Notes: a model not told the origin generated them from the sequence alone. 64,000 bases of DNA from Marinomonas atlantica (GCF_001639725.1 NZ_LTAW01000001.1:62001-126000); one strand, 5' to 3'. Numbered from the stretch's first letter, positions 52,705 to 61,302 are shown. Translations and numbers: made by a program.

Positions 52705-53095
52705 GAGTATAACGCCTCTTCTACTTGGATCGAATACGGTGTGACGGGTCAAGCAAGCCTAGCCGTCTTGACGCTGGCTTAAATGAAGCAACTTGTGCGC
52801 CAGTTTTTAGGCCTTAACGCATCCTCTATAAATCGATCAAAATGTCGGTTTTTATTTTCTTATCCCGTCTAGGAATGTGCTCTTAGTCAGACAAAAATAC
52901 ATCGACTTTGTATCTGACCGTGTAGTAAAAATAAATCGGATAACCCGAAATATTTTTCGCTTTAAGATGCGCAGGTTCGCTCCATTTAGGTCTGCTTCCC
53001 TATCAAAGTGCCTATATATCAATGCCTTTAGAGCAGTAAAGATAAGTAACTGTAATCCTATTAGAGTAGTTTTTATACAAATAGTGCCTTATTGC

Positions 53096-53114
53096 ATATA
53101 CCTAATCGGGGATA
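53096..53114. promoter_or_regulatory. TACC-N8-GATA site ahead of puuA
   Basis: ATATACCTAATCGGGGATA shares both half sites and the spacing with the site at 48802. It lies 153 bases ahead of puuA. The remainder of the 562-base gap (52705-53266) has an inverted repeat GTCAGA/TCTGAC at 52886-52918 and no gene I can support. Confidence 0.5.
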
Positions 53115-53266
53115 GTTACTCGCATCATTTGCTCGGGTTACAGTGAGTTATATCGAGAGAACCTAACCTGAAATCACTGATTTAATGCTTAACTCGAATT
53201 AAAGTTCGGCTATTCATGCGTTAAAGAGTCTCCCGCAGTAAGACTAATTTCATAAGAGAGCTTTTT

Positions 53267-54601
53267 ATGTCGGATATTTACGATAGCAACAATGAGTTTG
53301 ATTTGTTCATTACAGATCTTAACGGTAACTTGCGCGGTAAGCGTATGCCTTCGAGTGGTTTGAAAAGCGTGATGACGCAAGGAGTGAAATTGCCTCACTC
53401 TGTCATCGGTTTTGATCACTGGGGAGATGACGTGCTTGAAAATGGCATGGTGTTTGAAACAGGCGACAGCGACGGTATTTGTTTACCTGTTCATGATGCA
53501 CCGATTTCTGTACCTTGGGCCGAGTCGGCACGTGATCAGCTCTTAGCGATGATGTTTAATGCCGATGGCACACCGTTTTACCCAGATCCTCGTCAAATCC
53601 TAACGCGCATCGTAAAGCGCTTTAAAGATCTCGGTTATACCCCAGTGGTTGCAACAGAATTAGAGTTTTATCTGTTGGATGGCTCGTCTGAAGCCAAGCG
53701 TGTCCCTTCGCCACCGGTCATTGTTGATGGCAATGGCTGCCGTCTTAGCAAGACAGATTGTTATTCCATTGAAGAAATGGATGGCCTAGAAGGCTTTTTC
53801 GCCGAAGTACGTGCCGCCTGTGAAGCGCAAGGCATTCCAGCGGATACGATCATTTCGGAGTTAGGCCCAGGTCAATTCGAAATTAATATGAAGCACACCG
53901 ATGATGCGGTACTTGCTGCGGACCACGCGATCATGTTCAAGCGTTTAATCAAAGGCGTGGCTCGCCAACATGATTTCGGCGCGACCTTCATGGCGAAACC
54001 GTACGCGGATAAGAGTGGTAATGGCTTCCACGTACATTTCAGCTTGCTGGATGAGCAAGGTAATAACGTGTTCGACAATGGCACGGAAGAAGGCTCAGGT
54101 TTATTAAAACAAGCCGTTGCCGGACTGCTGAATCACATGTCAGATTCTATGTTGGTGTTTGCGCCGCATTTAAACTCTTATCGCCGTTTTCAGAATGGCG
54201 CTCATGCACCCACCTTCGCCAGCTGGGGCTATGAAAACCGCACCGTAGCGGTTCGTATACCGGAAAGCGAAAACATTGCCCGCCGTATTGAGCACCGTGT
54301 TTCGGGTGCTGATGCGAACCCTTACCTTGTTTTAGCCGCCGTGCTGGGCGCTGCCCTACATGGTATTGAAGCGAAAATGTCGCCACCAGAACCTATTGAA
54401 GGCGATGCCTACGCAATGTCTGAACGCTTTGAAGCACTGCCTAATCGATGGGAGTTAGCGTCTGAATCGTTCCTAGATAGCGCCTTTTTATTGGATTACT
54501 TAGGGCCTGAATTTGTCCGCGTTTATGGCTCAGCAAAAGAACAGGAACAACAAAAAATTTATGCGCGCATATCCAATGTAGAATATGAAGCCTATTTATA
54601 A
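53267..54601 (+). CDS. puuA: Gamma-glutamylputrescine synthetase (glutamine synthetase family)
   Basis: A 444-residue glutamine synthetase homologue. TELEFYLLDGSSEAKR, ISELGPGQFEINMKH and NGFHVHFSLLDEQG mark the metal and ATP sites, and RIEHRVSGADANPYLVLAA the late part. It joins glutamate to putrescine as the first step of the Puu pathway. The gene begins after GAGAG. It is a separate unit from the amidotransferase gene, which follows 172 bases later. Confidence 0.92.
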   Translation: MSDIYDSNNEFDLFITDLNGNLRGKRMPSSGLKSVMTQGVKLPHSVIGFDHWGDDVLENGMVFETGDSDGICLPVHDAPISVPWAESARDQLLAMMFNADGTPFYPDPRQILTRIVKRFKDLGYTPVVATELEFYLLDGSSEAKRVPSPPVIVDGNGCRLSKTDCYSIEEMDGLEGFFAEVRAACEAQGIPADTIISELGPGQFEINMKHTDDAVLAADHAIMFKRLIKGVARQHDFGATFMAKPYADKSGNGFHVHFSLLDEQGNNVFDNGTEEGSGLLKQAVAGLLNHMSDSMLVFAPHLNSYRRFQNGAHAPTFASWGYENRTVAVRIPESENIARRIEHRVSGADANPYLVLAAVLGAALHGIEAKMSPPEPIEGDAYAMSERFEALPNRWELASESFLDSAFLLDYLGPEFVRVYGSAKEQEQQKIYARISNVEYEAYL

Positions 54602-54630
54602 GCAAACAAAAAAATAATGTCACAACTGGA

Positions 54631-54654
54631 ATAGGCCAATCATGGTTGGCCTAT
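54631..54654. terminator. Hairpin after puuA
   Basis: ATAGGCCAA-TCATGG-TTGGCCTAT forms a 9-bp stem 30 bases after puuA. There is no T run, so it is a weak terminator or mRNA end. The further gap up to 54773 holds a 24-codon frame from 54682 (MRILIAGGSDHDVVK) that I do not accept as a gene. Confidence 0.5.
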
Positions 54655-54773
54655 AATGGGGCCCAAAATAAAACGTAATGCATGCGTATTTTGATCGCTG
54701 GCGGTTCTGATCACGATGTCGTCAAAATCCATCTCAAGGGCCCTAATTGCGGTTAGTTAGAGGAAGATAGTCA

Positions 54774-55487
54774 ATGAAAATAGGTATTCTCGCGGCGGGC
54801 ATTACCCCCGAGGTATTGCAGTCGCAGTATCCGACTTACGCTCAAATGTTTGCACAACAGCTTCAAGCGCATGAACCTGAGCTCGCGTTTGAAATCTTCG
54901 ACGTACGCCTAGATGAGTTTCCAGCCAGCATCGATGTGTGTGATGGTTGGCTCATTACGGGCTCTAAATCGGATGCCTACGGCGATGAGCCGTGGATTCT
55001 TCAGCTGTGTGATTTTATTCGCGAGGTGGATGCTAAAGGCCAAGTCTTGGTCGGTATCTGCTTTGGGCATCAAGTGATTGCCCGAGCATTGGGTGGTCGT
55101 GTGGCAAAATTCCAAAACGGCTGGGGCGTGGGGGTTCATCACTACCAAGTCGTGGATGGATTTGATACGCCAGTAGGCCAAAAAGACATTGCGTTCTGTG
55201 CGTTTCACCAAGACCAAGTGCTTGAGAAACCAGAGAAGCTAGAGACGTTTTTAACCAGTGACTTCTGTCAGCATGCAGGGCTTATTTATCAAGATCGTAT
55301 ATTGACCTTCCAAGGTCATCCAGAGTTTTCGAAGCAATACGAAAACGAACTGATCGAGCTGTATGATGGGGTTACGTTAACGTCTGAAGTCGCCAGCAAA
55401 GCACGTCATAGTGTGGCACAAGACGACATTCAAAGCCCTCAACTCATGGCTTGGATCGGACAATTCCTAAAAGCCAAATCCTCTTAG
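54774..55487 (+). CDS. Class I glutamine amidotransferase-like protein
   Basis: A 237-residue GATase1 protein similar to GMP synthase amidotransferase domains: nucleophile Cys in VGICFGHQVIARALGG, and His/Glu in LTFQGHPEFS. In polyamine clusters such proteins act on gamma-glutamyl compounds, and here one may hydrolyse gamma-glutamyl-GABA in place of PuuD. The sequence belongs to the GMP-synthase-like branch and not to the PuuD branch, so this role is an inference from context. Confidence 0.8.
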   Translation: MKIGILAAGITPEVLQSQYPTYAQMFAQQLQAHEPELAFEIFDVRLDEFPASIDVCDGWLITGSKSDAYGDEPWILQLCDFIREVDAKGQVLVGICFGHQVIARALGGRVAKFQNGWGVGVHHYQVVDGFDTPVGQKDIAFCAFHQDQVLEKPEKLETFLTSDFCQHAGLIYQDRILTFQGHPEFSKQYENELIELYDGVTLTSEVASKARHSVAQDDIQSPQLMAWIGQFLKAKSS

Positions 55488-55504
55488 GGGAAGAGTCTTA
55501 GAGA

Positions 55505-56000
55505 GAATCCATGACATTTCATTCGCTTGCGCAATGTCTCGTGCCGAGACCGTCATCACGAATCAAAACGCATGGAATCTCTCAGTAAGGCTTTTGTACG
55601 ACCCGATTCTTCGGGGGACACGTTGTAAGACCGCGCCGTGCGAGGATTCTCCCCCGCCTCCCCTTCTAATTCGCTGATTTTAGTTGCCATGCAATTCATT
55701 CGCTTGCGCAATGTCTCGTGCCGAGACCGTCTGCGCGAATCAAAACGCATGGCACCTTTTCGCAAGGTTTTTGTACAACCCGATTGTATCGGGGACACGT
55801 TGTACGACCCCGCTGCGCAAGGGAACCCGTCCTGCTCACTTCTAAATTTCTGGCTAGAGATGCCATACATTTCCTTCGCTTGCGCAATGTCTCGTGCCGA
55901 GAGCGTCTGCGCGAATCAAAACGCATGGCACCTCTTAGCAAGACTTTTGTACGACCCGATTGTATCGAGGACGCGTTGTACGATCTCGCTGTGCGTGGAA
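55505..56000. repeat. Large palindromic repeat block, TCTCG-hairpin family (3 units)
   Basis: Three units with TCTCGTGCCGAGA at 55537, 55713 and 55890 follow each other with hairpin spacers (CGATTGTATCGGG). They fill most of the 636-base gap between the amidotransferase and elaA. The sequence agrees with the blocks at 40 and 58 kb. Confidence 0.87.
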
Positions 56001-56001
56001 G

Positions 56002-56043
56002 TTTAACGACCTTTGCTGAATTTCGTTATTCAAGGTCGTTAAA
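56002..56043. repeat. 12-bp perfect inverted repeat upstream of elaA
   Basis: TTTAACGACCTT and its complement AAGGTCGTTAAA are separated by 18 bases, and A's follow. It could be a transcript end or part of the repeat block border. Confidence 0.5.
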
Positions 56044-56123
56044 AATGACACTGTTTGTTGGACTGTGAGCCGGGGCATCCTTACCCTTAATTTCAAGTCA
56101 ACAAACTCGAAAGAAGACATAAC

Positions 56124-56576
56124 ATGATCAATTGGCAAATTAGACGTTTCTCTCAGCTGACAACCTTGCAGTTGTACCAAATGCTCAAACTCAGAGTGGA
56201 TGTGTTCGTTGTTGAGCAACAGTGTGCTTATGCCGAGCTGGATGATAAAGACCACCATCAAGGGGTACATCATCTATTAGGCTATCAAAGAGAGGTGCTT
56301 GTTGCGTGCGCGCGTCTATTGCCTCAAGGGCTGAGCTACCCTTCGGTCAGTATTGGTCGGGTGGCGATTTCAGAAAAGCATCGTGGAGGGGGTTTGGGGC
56401 ATCAATTGTTGCAAGAGGCGTTAAAGGCCTGTGAAACGCTATGGCCTAATGAGTCGATCGAGATCGGTGCGCAGCATCATTTGTCCGCTTTTTATCAGCG
56501 CCACGGTTTTCAGCCCTCGTCGACGATGTATTTGGAAGACGGTATTGAGCACATTGATATGACGTTGGAAAAATGA
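56124..56576 (+). CDS. elaA: GNAT acetyltransferase, ElaA family
   Basis: A 150-residue GNAT protein: LYQMLKLRVDVFVVEQQCAYAELDDKDHH is the ElaA signature, and IGRVAISEKHRGGGLGHQLL holds the acetyl-CoA loop. The substrate of ElaA is not known. It is a single gene between the large repeat block and a convergent transporter gene; a terminator lies between the two. Confidence 0.88.
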   Translation: MINWQIRRFSQLTTLQLYQMLKLRVDVFVVEQQCAYAELDDKDHHQGVHHLLGYQREVLVACARLLPQGLSYPSVSIGRVAISEKHRGGGLGHQLLQEALKACETLWPNESIEIGAQHHLSAFYQRHGFQPSSTMYLEDGIEHIDMTLEK

Positions 56577-56591
56577 CGGACTTTAGATTCA

Positions 56592-56619
56592 AAAAACCAG
56601 AGTGAGCGCTCTGGTTTTT
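56592..56619. terminator. Bidirectional terminator between elaA and nhaC
   Basis: AAAAACCAGAG, a 6-base loop and CTCTGGTTTTT form an 11-bp stem with A and T runs, between the convergent genes. Confidence 0.88.
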
Positions 56620-56640
56620 GCGTTGAGAGGTATGTGCTTG

Positions 56641-58128
56641 CTAAACGGTGTAGCCCAGTACAACAAAGATAGCGAAGCTTATAACGGCGCCGATGGCGAC
56701 ATACGGGAGTTGAGTAAGCGCGTGCGACATAGGCGAACAACCTGCACCTTGGGCCGCGAGCACCGTCGAGTCACTGAAGAAACACGCATGGCTACCGAAT
56801 GATGACGCCGACAACAGGGCACCAATGATCAATGCCATATTGGCATCTACGCCCAAAGCAATTGGTACCACGATTGGAATGGCAATGATGAACGATCCCC
56901 AGCTTGAAGCGGTACCAAAGACCACGGCGGCCATTACGACAAATACCAGTGCAGGCATCAATTCTGCCGTCATCAGTGGTGCTACAACGCTCACTATGTA
57001 GCTGGTCATGCCCAAGTCATCGTTCACGCTTTTAAGCATAAAACCGGCGATTACCGTCGAAAGTGGGTACAGCATCACTTTAAAGCCTTCAAAGATGCCC
57101 TTCATTTGATCTTCTAATGAAAGCAAGCCTTGCACATAGTACATTGCTACAGTGATGGCGAGCGTGACGATAATCCCTTTCAAAAGGTCAATATCGTAGT
57201 AGATGGTGGCACCAATAAGGATCAACATAGGGACGATAAAGTTAAGCATGCCGACCAAGTTGCTGGTTTTGCGGTATTCAGGTGCAGCCGCTTCCATGTT
57301 GTCCCCAGTGTAGTCATCCGGCAATGGCTGACCATTCATCGCGCGCTGTTCAGCTTTCTTCATCGGGCCGAAGTTACCCAGCATGCCACTGGCAACCAAG
57401 AACACCACTACCAGTGCAACCCAGCCATAGACCATGAATGGGATTGCCGACATATAAACGCTAAGACCTTTGCCTGTAGCGGCTAAGTCGTTTTCTTCTA
57501 ACAGACCAGAGAAGAACACCGCCCAAGTAGACACAGGCACCAAGATACACATTGGCGCCGCCGTCGAGTCGATGATGTACGCCAGTTTTTCACGGGATAC
57601 TTTGTAATGGTCGGTGACTTTTTTAACCGTAGACGAGACGGCTAGACAGTTTAAATAGTCGTCTATGAAAACCACTAAACCGATAAAAAAGGTCGTTAAT
57701 AACGATTGGCGACGGGACTTTATGCGCCCTTTGAGCCAGTCACTGAAGCTATTAAGACAGCCGCTTTTTTCCAGTAGCACAATCAACCCGCCCATCAAAC
57801 CACAGACCAACACTACCCAGACAATGGTGTCGTTGCCCATGACAGCAGAAATAGTATCCGTGAATGACGTGACCACCGTTGTGTTGTCCAGCATGATTAA
57901 ACCGGCGACAACACCGATCAGTAGAGATTCAAACGGCGCGCGTGATATCAGAGCAATCGCGAGGACGAACAGTGTGGGAAATAGAGATTGAATACCCCAC
58001 TCTTCCCCCGGTGAGTGGTTGACCGACAGTGACCAAAATAGAGCAATAGCGGCGAGCGTAATTAATATAGAGAGCAACAGATGTCGCTTAGGATGAATGG
58101 CTTTCATTACCTTAATGACTTGTTCCAT
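56641..58128 (-). CDS. NhaC family antiporter-like transporter
   Basis: A 495-residue membrane protein with about a dozen hydrophobic segments. FPTLFVLAIALISRAPFESLLIG, VFIDDYLNCLAVSSTVKKVTD and YIIDSTAAPMCILVPVSTW are family motifs. NhaC proteins are Na+/H+ or amino-acid-like organic ion antiporters. A TACC-N8-GGTA site upstream, like those of the polyamine genes, hints that this one may move a polyamine-related substrate; that is inference. Confidence 0.85.
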   Translation of the reverse strand: MEQVIKVMKAIHPKRHLLLSILITLAAIALFWSLSVNHSPGEEWGIQSLFPTLFVLAIALISRAPFESLLIGVVAGLIMLDNTTVVTSFTDTISAVMGNDTIVWVVLVCGLMGGLIVLLEKSGCLNSFSDWLKGRIKSRRQSLLTTFFIGLVVFIDDYLNCLAVSSTVKKVTDHYKVSREKLAYIIDSTAAPMCILVPVSTWAVFFSGLLEENDLAATGKGLSVYMSAIPFMVYGWVALVVVFLVASGMLGNFGPMKKAEQRAMNGQPLPDDYTGDNMEAAAPEYRKTSNLVGMLNFIVPMLILIGATIYYDIDLLKGIIVTLAITVAMYYVQGLLSLEDQMKGIFEGFKVMLYPLSTVIAGFMLKSVNDDLGMTSYIVSVVAPLMTAELMPALVFVVMAAVVFGTASSWGSFIIAIPIVVPIALGVDANMALIIGALLSASSFGSHACFFSDSTVLAAQGAGCSPMSHALTQLPYVAIGAVISFAIFVVLGYTV

Positions 58129-58194
58129 GACGTGTTCCCGATTAGTAGAATAATTGTTATGACTTAAAAACTACCTTGAAACACAATATGGAAC

Positions 58195-58227
58195 ATATAC
58201 CCCCGACTAGGTAATGCCTAGGGGATA
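58195..58227. promoter_or_regulatory. TACC-N8-GGTA site ahead of nhaC
   Basis: ATATACCCCCGACTAGGTA contains the half site ATATACC and the palindrome TACC-N8-GGTA. GGGGATA, the second half site in the other promoters, follows at 58221. It lies 67-99 bases before the nhaC start. Confidence 0.45.
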
Positions 58228-58261
58228 TTGTTATCTGCTGCGTTTCATCTAAAACCCCCTA

Positions 58262-58623
58262 TAAACGGCCTCGCTGCGCGTGGGAAAAAACTAGCGTTCT
58301 CAGCAACAATGAGCTTCGCCGAATTACTGCTGGCATGCGCTGCCATGCAATTCATTCGCTTGCGCAATGTCTCGTGCCGAGACCGTCAGCGCGAATCAAA
58401 CGCATGGCATCGCTTAGCAAGGCGCTTGTACGACCCGATTGTATCGGGGACAAGTTGTACCTCGTTGCGCGAGGCAATCCGCCTCTGCTCCGCTTCTCAT
58501 CTGCTGGCTGGAGCAGCCATGCATTTCCTTCGCTTGTGCAATGTCTCGTTCCGAGACCGTCAGCGCTAATCAAACGCATGGCATCGCTAGCAAGGCGTTT
58601 GTACGACCCGATTGTATCGGGTA
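58262..58623. repeat. Large palindromic repeat block, TCTCG-hairpin family (2 units)
   Basis: Units with TCTCGTGCCGAGA (58370) and TCTCGTTCCGAGA (about 58545) and spacers with CGATTGTATCGGG. It is directly followed by the second copy of the 137-bp block. The 838-base gap from nhaC to the DUF1801 gene holds this block, the 137-bp block and an attC-like site. Confidence 0.85.
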
Positions 58624-58647
58624 CAAGCCAGCACCCTGGATGTCAAT

Positions 58648-58785
58648 GAGCAGGGTTCAACTCTTTCAGCCTATTTTTATTGGCACTCATTTGAAAATAG
58701 ATTAGGGTGTCAGCATAGCGTCAAGGAAGACGAGAACCCGCACATCTTCTCCCCTCCTTAACTCGCACGGTTATTTATAAAAACA
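58648..58785. repeat. Conserved 137-bp block, copy 2
   Basis: It is nearly identical to 41583-41719, including GGCACTCATTTGAAAATAGA, CAGCATAGCGTCAAGGAAG and CGCACGGTTATTTA. It lies between a repeat block and an attC-like site, exactly as in the first accessory region. Confidence 0.82.
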
Positions 58786-58869
58786 AGCAGGCCGGATTAT
58801 GCGAAGAGTAAATATGTTTTTATGGTTTATATTAAATAAATCAAAGGGTTAATGTGATTGATACAAGTA

Positions 58870-58940
58870 GCTAAACCAGAATAATACGCACGCACGGTTT
58901 ATTGGATAAACGAGCGTGCGCATTAATAAAATGTTATAGC
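58870..58940. other. attC-like site, left end of cassette island 2
   Basis: R'' GCTAAAC (58870-58876) and R' GTTATAGC (58933-58940), with inner arms CGCACGC and GCGTGCG that are perfect complements. The R' box is the same as in the second site at 59783, and GCTAAAC and CGCACGCACGG are shared with the site at 41809. Confidence 0.65.
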
Positions 58941-58966
58941 TCTTCAGCATCCGGAGTATGAAAAAT

Positions 58967-59326
58967 ATGAATATTTCAACGAGCGACAAAGTAAACGATT
59001 TCCTTTCTGATATACAGTCCATATCCTCTGAGCAGTTTGATATGGTGATTGCAATAAGAGATATCTTCTTAAGGGCCAATGAAGAATTAGTTGAAGGTGT
59101 TAAATATGGTGGTCTGGTCTTTAACGTGTCAGATGCGTTGATAGGAGGCATTTATTCATATAAAGAACATGTTTCAATTGAGTTCAGTAATGGCGCGGAC
59201 TTTATTGATAATTATTCGATCTTGGAGGGTGCTGGTAAAAAGAGGCGGCACATAAAGATATACGAAAATGACGATGTCGTTCAAAAAAACGTCGAGTACT
59301 TTGTTAGTCAAGCAGTGAACAACTAA
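58967..59326 (+). CDS. DUF1801 family protein, cassette gene
   Basis: A 119-residue protein from the ATG at 58967 (GGAG ten bases upstream; an ATG three codons earlier is too close to it). The sequence matches DUF1801/YdhG-like proteins: VNDFLSDIQSISSEQFDMV, VKYGGLVFNV and KKRRHIKIYENDDV. The function is not known; related proteins bind iron or act in stress. It lies in an integron-like cassette and is followed by the VOC gene after 13 bases. Confidence 0.75.
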   Translation: MNISTSDKVNDFLSDIQSISSEQFDMVIAIRDIFLRANEELVEGVKYGGLVFNVSDALIGGIYSYKEHVSIEFSNGADFIDNYSILEGAGKKRRHIKIYENDDVVQKNVEYFVSQAVNN

Positions 59327-59339
59327 AGGAAACTATCGA

Positions 59340-59735
59340 ATGGTGAAATTCGGATATACAATCAATTATGTGCGTGATGTGGATATAGCCTTGTCATTCT
59401 TTGAGAAAGCATTTGAAATGACACGACGCTTTATCACTGACGAAAATGACTATGGTGAATTGGATACGGGTGAAACAGTTCTGGCTTTCGCATCTCATGA
59501 ATTAGGACTATCAAACTTCTCTGGCGGATATATAAGTTCTACTGATTCAGAAAAACCATTAGGCATTGAAATAGCACTCATAACCGATGATGTTAGTGGC
59601 ATACATCAGCGCGCAATACAATATGGTGCAGTTGAGTTAAAGTCACCTGAAACAAAACCTTGGGGGCAAGTTGTTTCTTACGTTCGTTGTCCGTCTGGCA
59701 TCTTAATCGAGTTATGTACTCCGATCCAGAGTTAA
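59340..59735 (+). CDS. VOC/glyoxalase-like protein, cassette gene
   Basis: A 131-residue protein with VOC beta-alpha-beta-beta-beta pattern: GYTINYVRDVDIALSFFEKAF, GVELKSPETKPWGQVVSYVR-like sequence near residue 100 and ILIELCTP at the end. VOC proteins include glyoxalase, bleomycin-binding and fosfomycin-resistance proteins; the substrate here is not known. The attC site begins at its stop codon. Such proteins are frequent integron cargo. Confidence 0.82.
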   Translation: MVKFGYTINYVRDVDIALSFFEKAFEMTRRFITDENDYGELDTGETVLAFASHELGLSNFSGGYISSTDSEKPLGIEIALITDDVSGIHQRAIQYGAVELKSPETKPWGQVVSYVRCPSGILIELCTPIQS

Positions 59736-59790
59736 GCTATAACAAAAAGCTGCACGCGGACACATATTGCGGAGAGCTTGGCGTTATAGC
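59736..59790. other. attC site of cassette 2
   Basis: R'' GCTATAAC (59736-59743) and R' GTTATAGC (59783-59790) are perfect complements, with AAAGCT/AGCTT arms inside. Length 55 bp, as in short attC sites. It follows directly on the VOC gene. Confidence 0.88.
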
Positions 59791-59800
59791 GCATTTGGAA

Positions 59801-59823
59801 TAATTAGGGTCAGATGAAAAATA
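59801..59823 (+). repeat. GGGTCAGATGAAAAATA motif, single copy
   Basis: TAATTAGGGTCAGATGAAAA lies 11 bases after the attC core. The motif also follows cassette island 1 in the same way. Confidence 0.88.
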
Positions 59824-59827
59824 ATCT

Positions 59828-59900
59828 TCAAGGGATAACAGAAATATCTCCAATAAATCGGAGACTTGTAGGTGTTGGACATACTTGGAAATCAGAATAA
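59828..59900 (-). pseudogene. Short C-terminal gene fragment
   Basis: Minus-strand frame reads YSDFQVCPTPTSLRFIGD and ends in SVIP with a stop. It has no start and lies between two repeat copies (59801 and 59901). I do not recognise the family. Confidence 0.35.
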
Positions 59901-59925
59901 TAATTGGGGTCAGATAAAAAATAGC
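59901..59925 (+). repeat. GGGGTCAGATAAAAAATAG motif, single copy
   Basis: TAATTGGGGTCAGATAAAAA and four more bases match the motif with one change. It is the left border of the acetyltransferase/membrane-protein module. Confidence 0.88.
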
Positions 59926-60024
59926 CCAGTAAACAGAAATGCATATCGTTTGTAGTGGTTATTAGAATAGTTGTTTTATAAACCTGTGTGTCTTGCTTAA
60001 ACATTACGAATGTCTTCTTCATAT

Positions 60025-60717
60025 TTATTTGAATAGACGATGCCCATAACGATGGATAAGATTTGCCCATATAGTAGGGAATGGTAAGAACCTAAATGGA
60101 TTTGTATTGAACATTAATGCCCCATAGTTAAGGCTTTCAGGATCAGGAAAATAATCAGGTATTACCTTCACGATGTTAAATCCAGCACGTTGGTAGTATC
60201 TTACTTCTCGATCACGAGAGCGATCATTTTTTCCATGTACCCACTCTTCTATGGAGTAATCAGCAGAGCCCATATGAAATTTTGGAACACGACTACCAAG
60301 GAAGCAGCCGTGTTTTCTATGTTTGACACCTATTACCCCGGCTTTCAGCTGCAATTGCATCCCAACACCTGGGTGCTGAGGATGAGCTGTTAGACTGATA
60401 CCAAACATGTAGTTGCCAGACTTCACATGAGAGTTTTTTATTGTTCCAAAGTCCGTGATTTGATTCCATGTGTGGCAGCTGTCAGAAAGATCGTTTACAA
60501 ATTGAGTACCAATATAACCGACGACTTCACCTGTTGGTGTAACAGCAATGATTTGGCCTTCTTGAAATGTTTGAATTCGAGATGTGATCATTTCTCTGGA
60601 GCACCCTTGCTCTTTCCAAACGATTTCTTCTAGCTCAAGCAATTTATCAACGTCATCATCTTCAACGGATTTAAATGTATAAAAATGCTCATCGTTTTTG
60701 GGTGTTTTAGTTTGCAT
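60025..60717 (-). CDS. GNAT acetyltransferase
   Basis: A 230-residue protein with a GNAT core (QIIAVTPTGEVVGYIGTQF near residue 58 and LTAHPQHPGVGMQLQLKAG near 110) and a C-terminal extension. I chose the ATG at 60717; the frame continues 12 codons upstream into the membrane-protein gene. The substrate is not known. Together with the upstream gene it forms a two-gene unit between GGGTCAGATG repeat copies, rich in A/T. Confidence 0.7.
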   Translation of the reverse strand: MQTKTPKNDEHFYTFKSVEDDDVDKLLELEEIVWKEQGCSREMITSRIQTFQEGQIIAVTPTGEVVGYIGTQFVNDLSDSCHTWNQITDFGTIKNSHVKSGNYMFGISLTAHPQHPGVGMQLQLKAGVIGVKHRKHGCFLGSRVPKFHMGSADYSIEEWVHGKNDRSRDREVRYYQRAGFNIVKVIPDYFPDPESLNYGALMFNTNPFRFLPFPTIWANLIHRYGHRLFK

Positions 60718-60730
60718 TGGTCTGGTATTC

Positions 60731-61213
60731 CTAACTAATATTTTTATTAACACTAAACTTTATGAAAAAATATTTTAAAATGAATAAAAATATAACTGAT
60801 AAAATCCCTACCAGTAACATTATTGACTTATTCAACGTTGGGACAAAAAAAGCAAAAGTCACAGCTAGCGCGATGGAAAGATCTAACCAGGCGAAAACGG
60901 CAACAGGCTTCGACAATAAAGAGTCTTTTTTTTGAAAAAGTAAGACATAGCCAGATGTTATAATGCTTCCTACTCTATTTATGAGAAAACCTAGTATAAA
61001 TAGAGTAGATAATGAAAAATTCAGAGAGTCAAAAGCAGCTGAATATTTCGATAAGACTTCTATACTCCACTCCCACTCTATCATCATGCCCCTGTCTATT
61101 AACATAAGAGCTAAGCCCACATTCCAAAGTAATTCTGAGAATATGAGCACGAACACAAAATCTTTACATTTAACGCCTGTCGCATTTTCAAATGCTGTAA
61201 TTTTAGTCAGCAT
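60731..61213 (-). CDS. Membrane protein of unknown function
   Basis: A 160-residue protein with four hydrophobic segments (roughly residues 20-40, 70-90, 105-125 and 130-152). I do not recognise the family. The gene precedes the acetyltransferase by 13 bases on the same strand. No counterpart is visible elsewhere in the window. Confidence 0.6.
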   Translation of the reverse strand: MLTKITAFENATGVKCKDFVFVLIFSELLWNVGLALMLIDRGMMIEWEWSIEVLSKYSAAFDSLNFSLSTLFILGFLINRVGSIITSGYVLLFQKKDSLLSKPVAVFAWLDLSIALAVTFAFFVPTLNKSIMLLVGILSVIFLFILKYFFIKFSVNKNIS

Positions 61214-61263
61214 CTTACATTCCCAAAATAATTGACATACTTGTTATAGATTGAACCATATAA

Positions 61264-61287
61264 TAATCCGGGTCAGATGAAAAATAA
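61264..61287 (+). repeat. GGGTCAGATGAAAAATA motif, single copy
   Basis: AATCCGGGTCAGATGAAAAA and four bases; it lies next to a higA-like remnant, as the tandem copies do at 43263. Confidence 0.85.
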
Positions 61288-61302
61288 TCTGCCCCTATCC
61301 CA

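Noticed and set aside
54682-54756. 24-codon gene starting MRILIAGGSDHD
   Set aside because: It is short, has no clear ribosome binding site and no neighbour that would explain it. Its start resembles a protein N-terminus, so it may be a relic, but I cannot support it.
55505-56000. Protein-coding genes within the large palindromic repeat blocks (also at 40.4, 41.3 and 58.3 kb)
   Set aside because: Open frames on both strands result from the repeat sequence itself. They recur with each copy, have no ribosome binding sites, and match no protein family I know.
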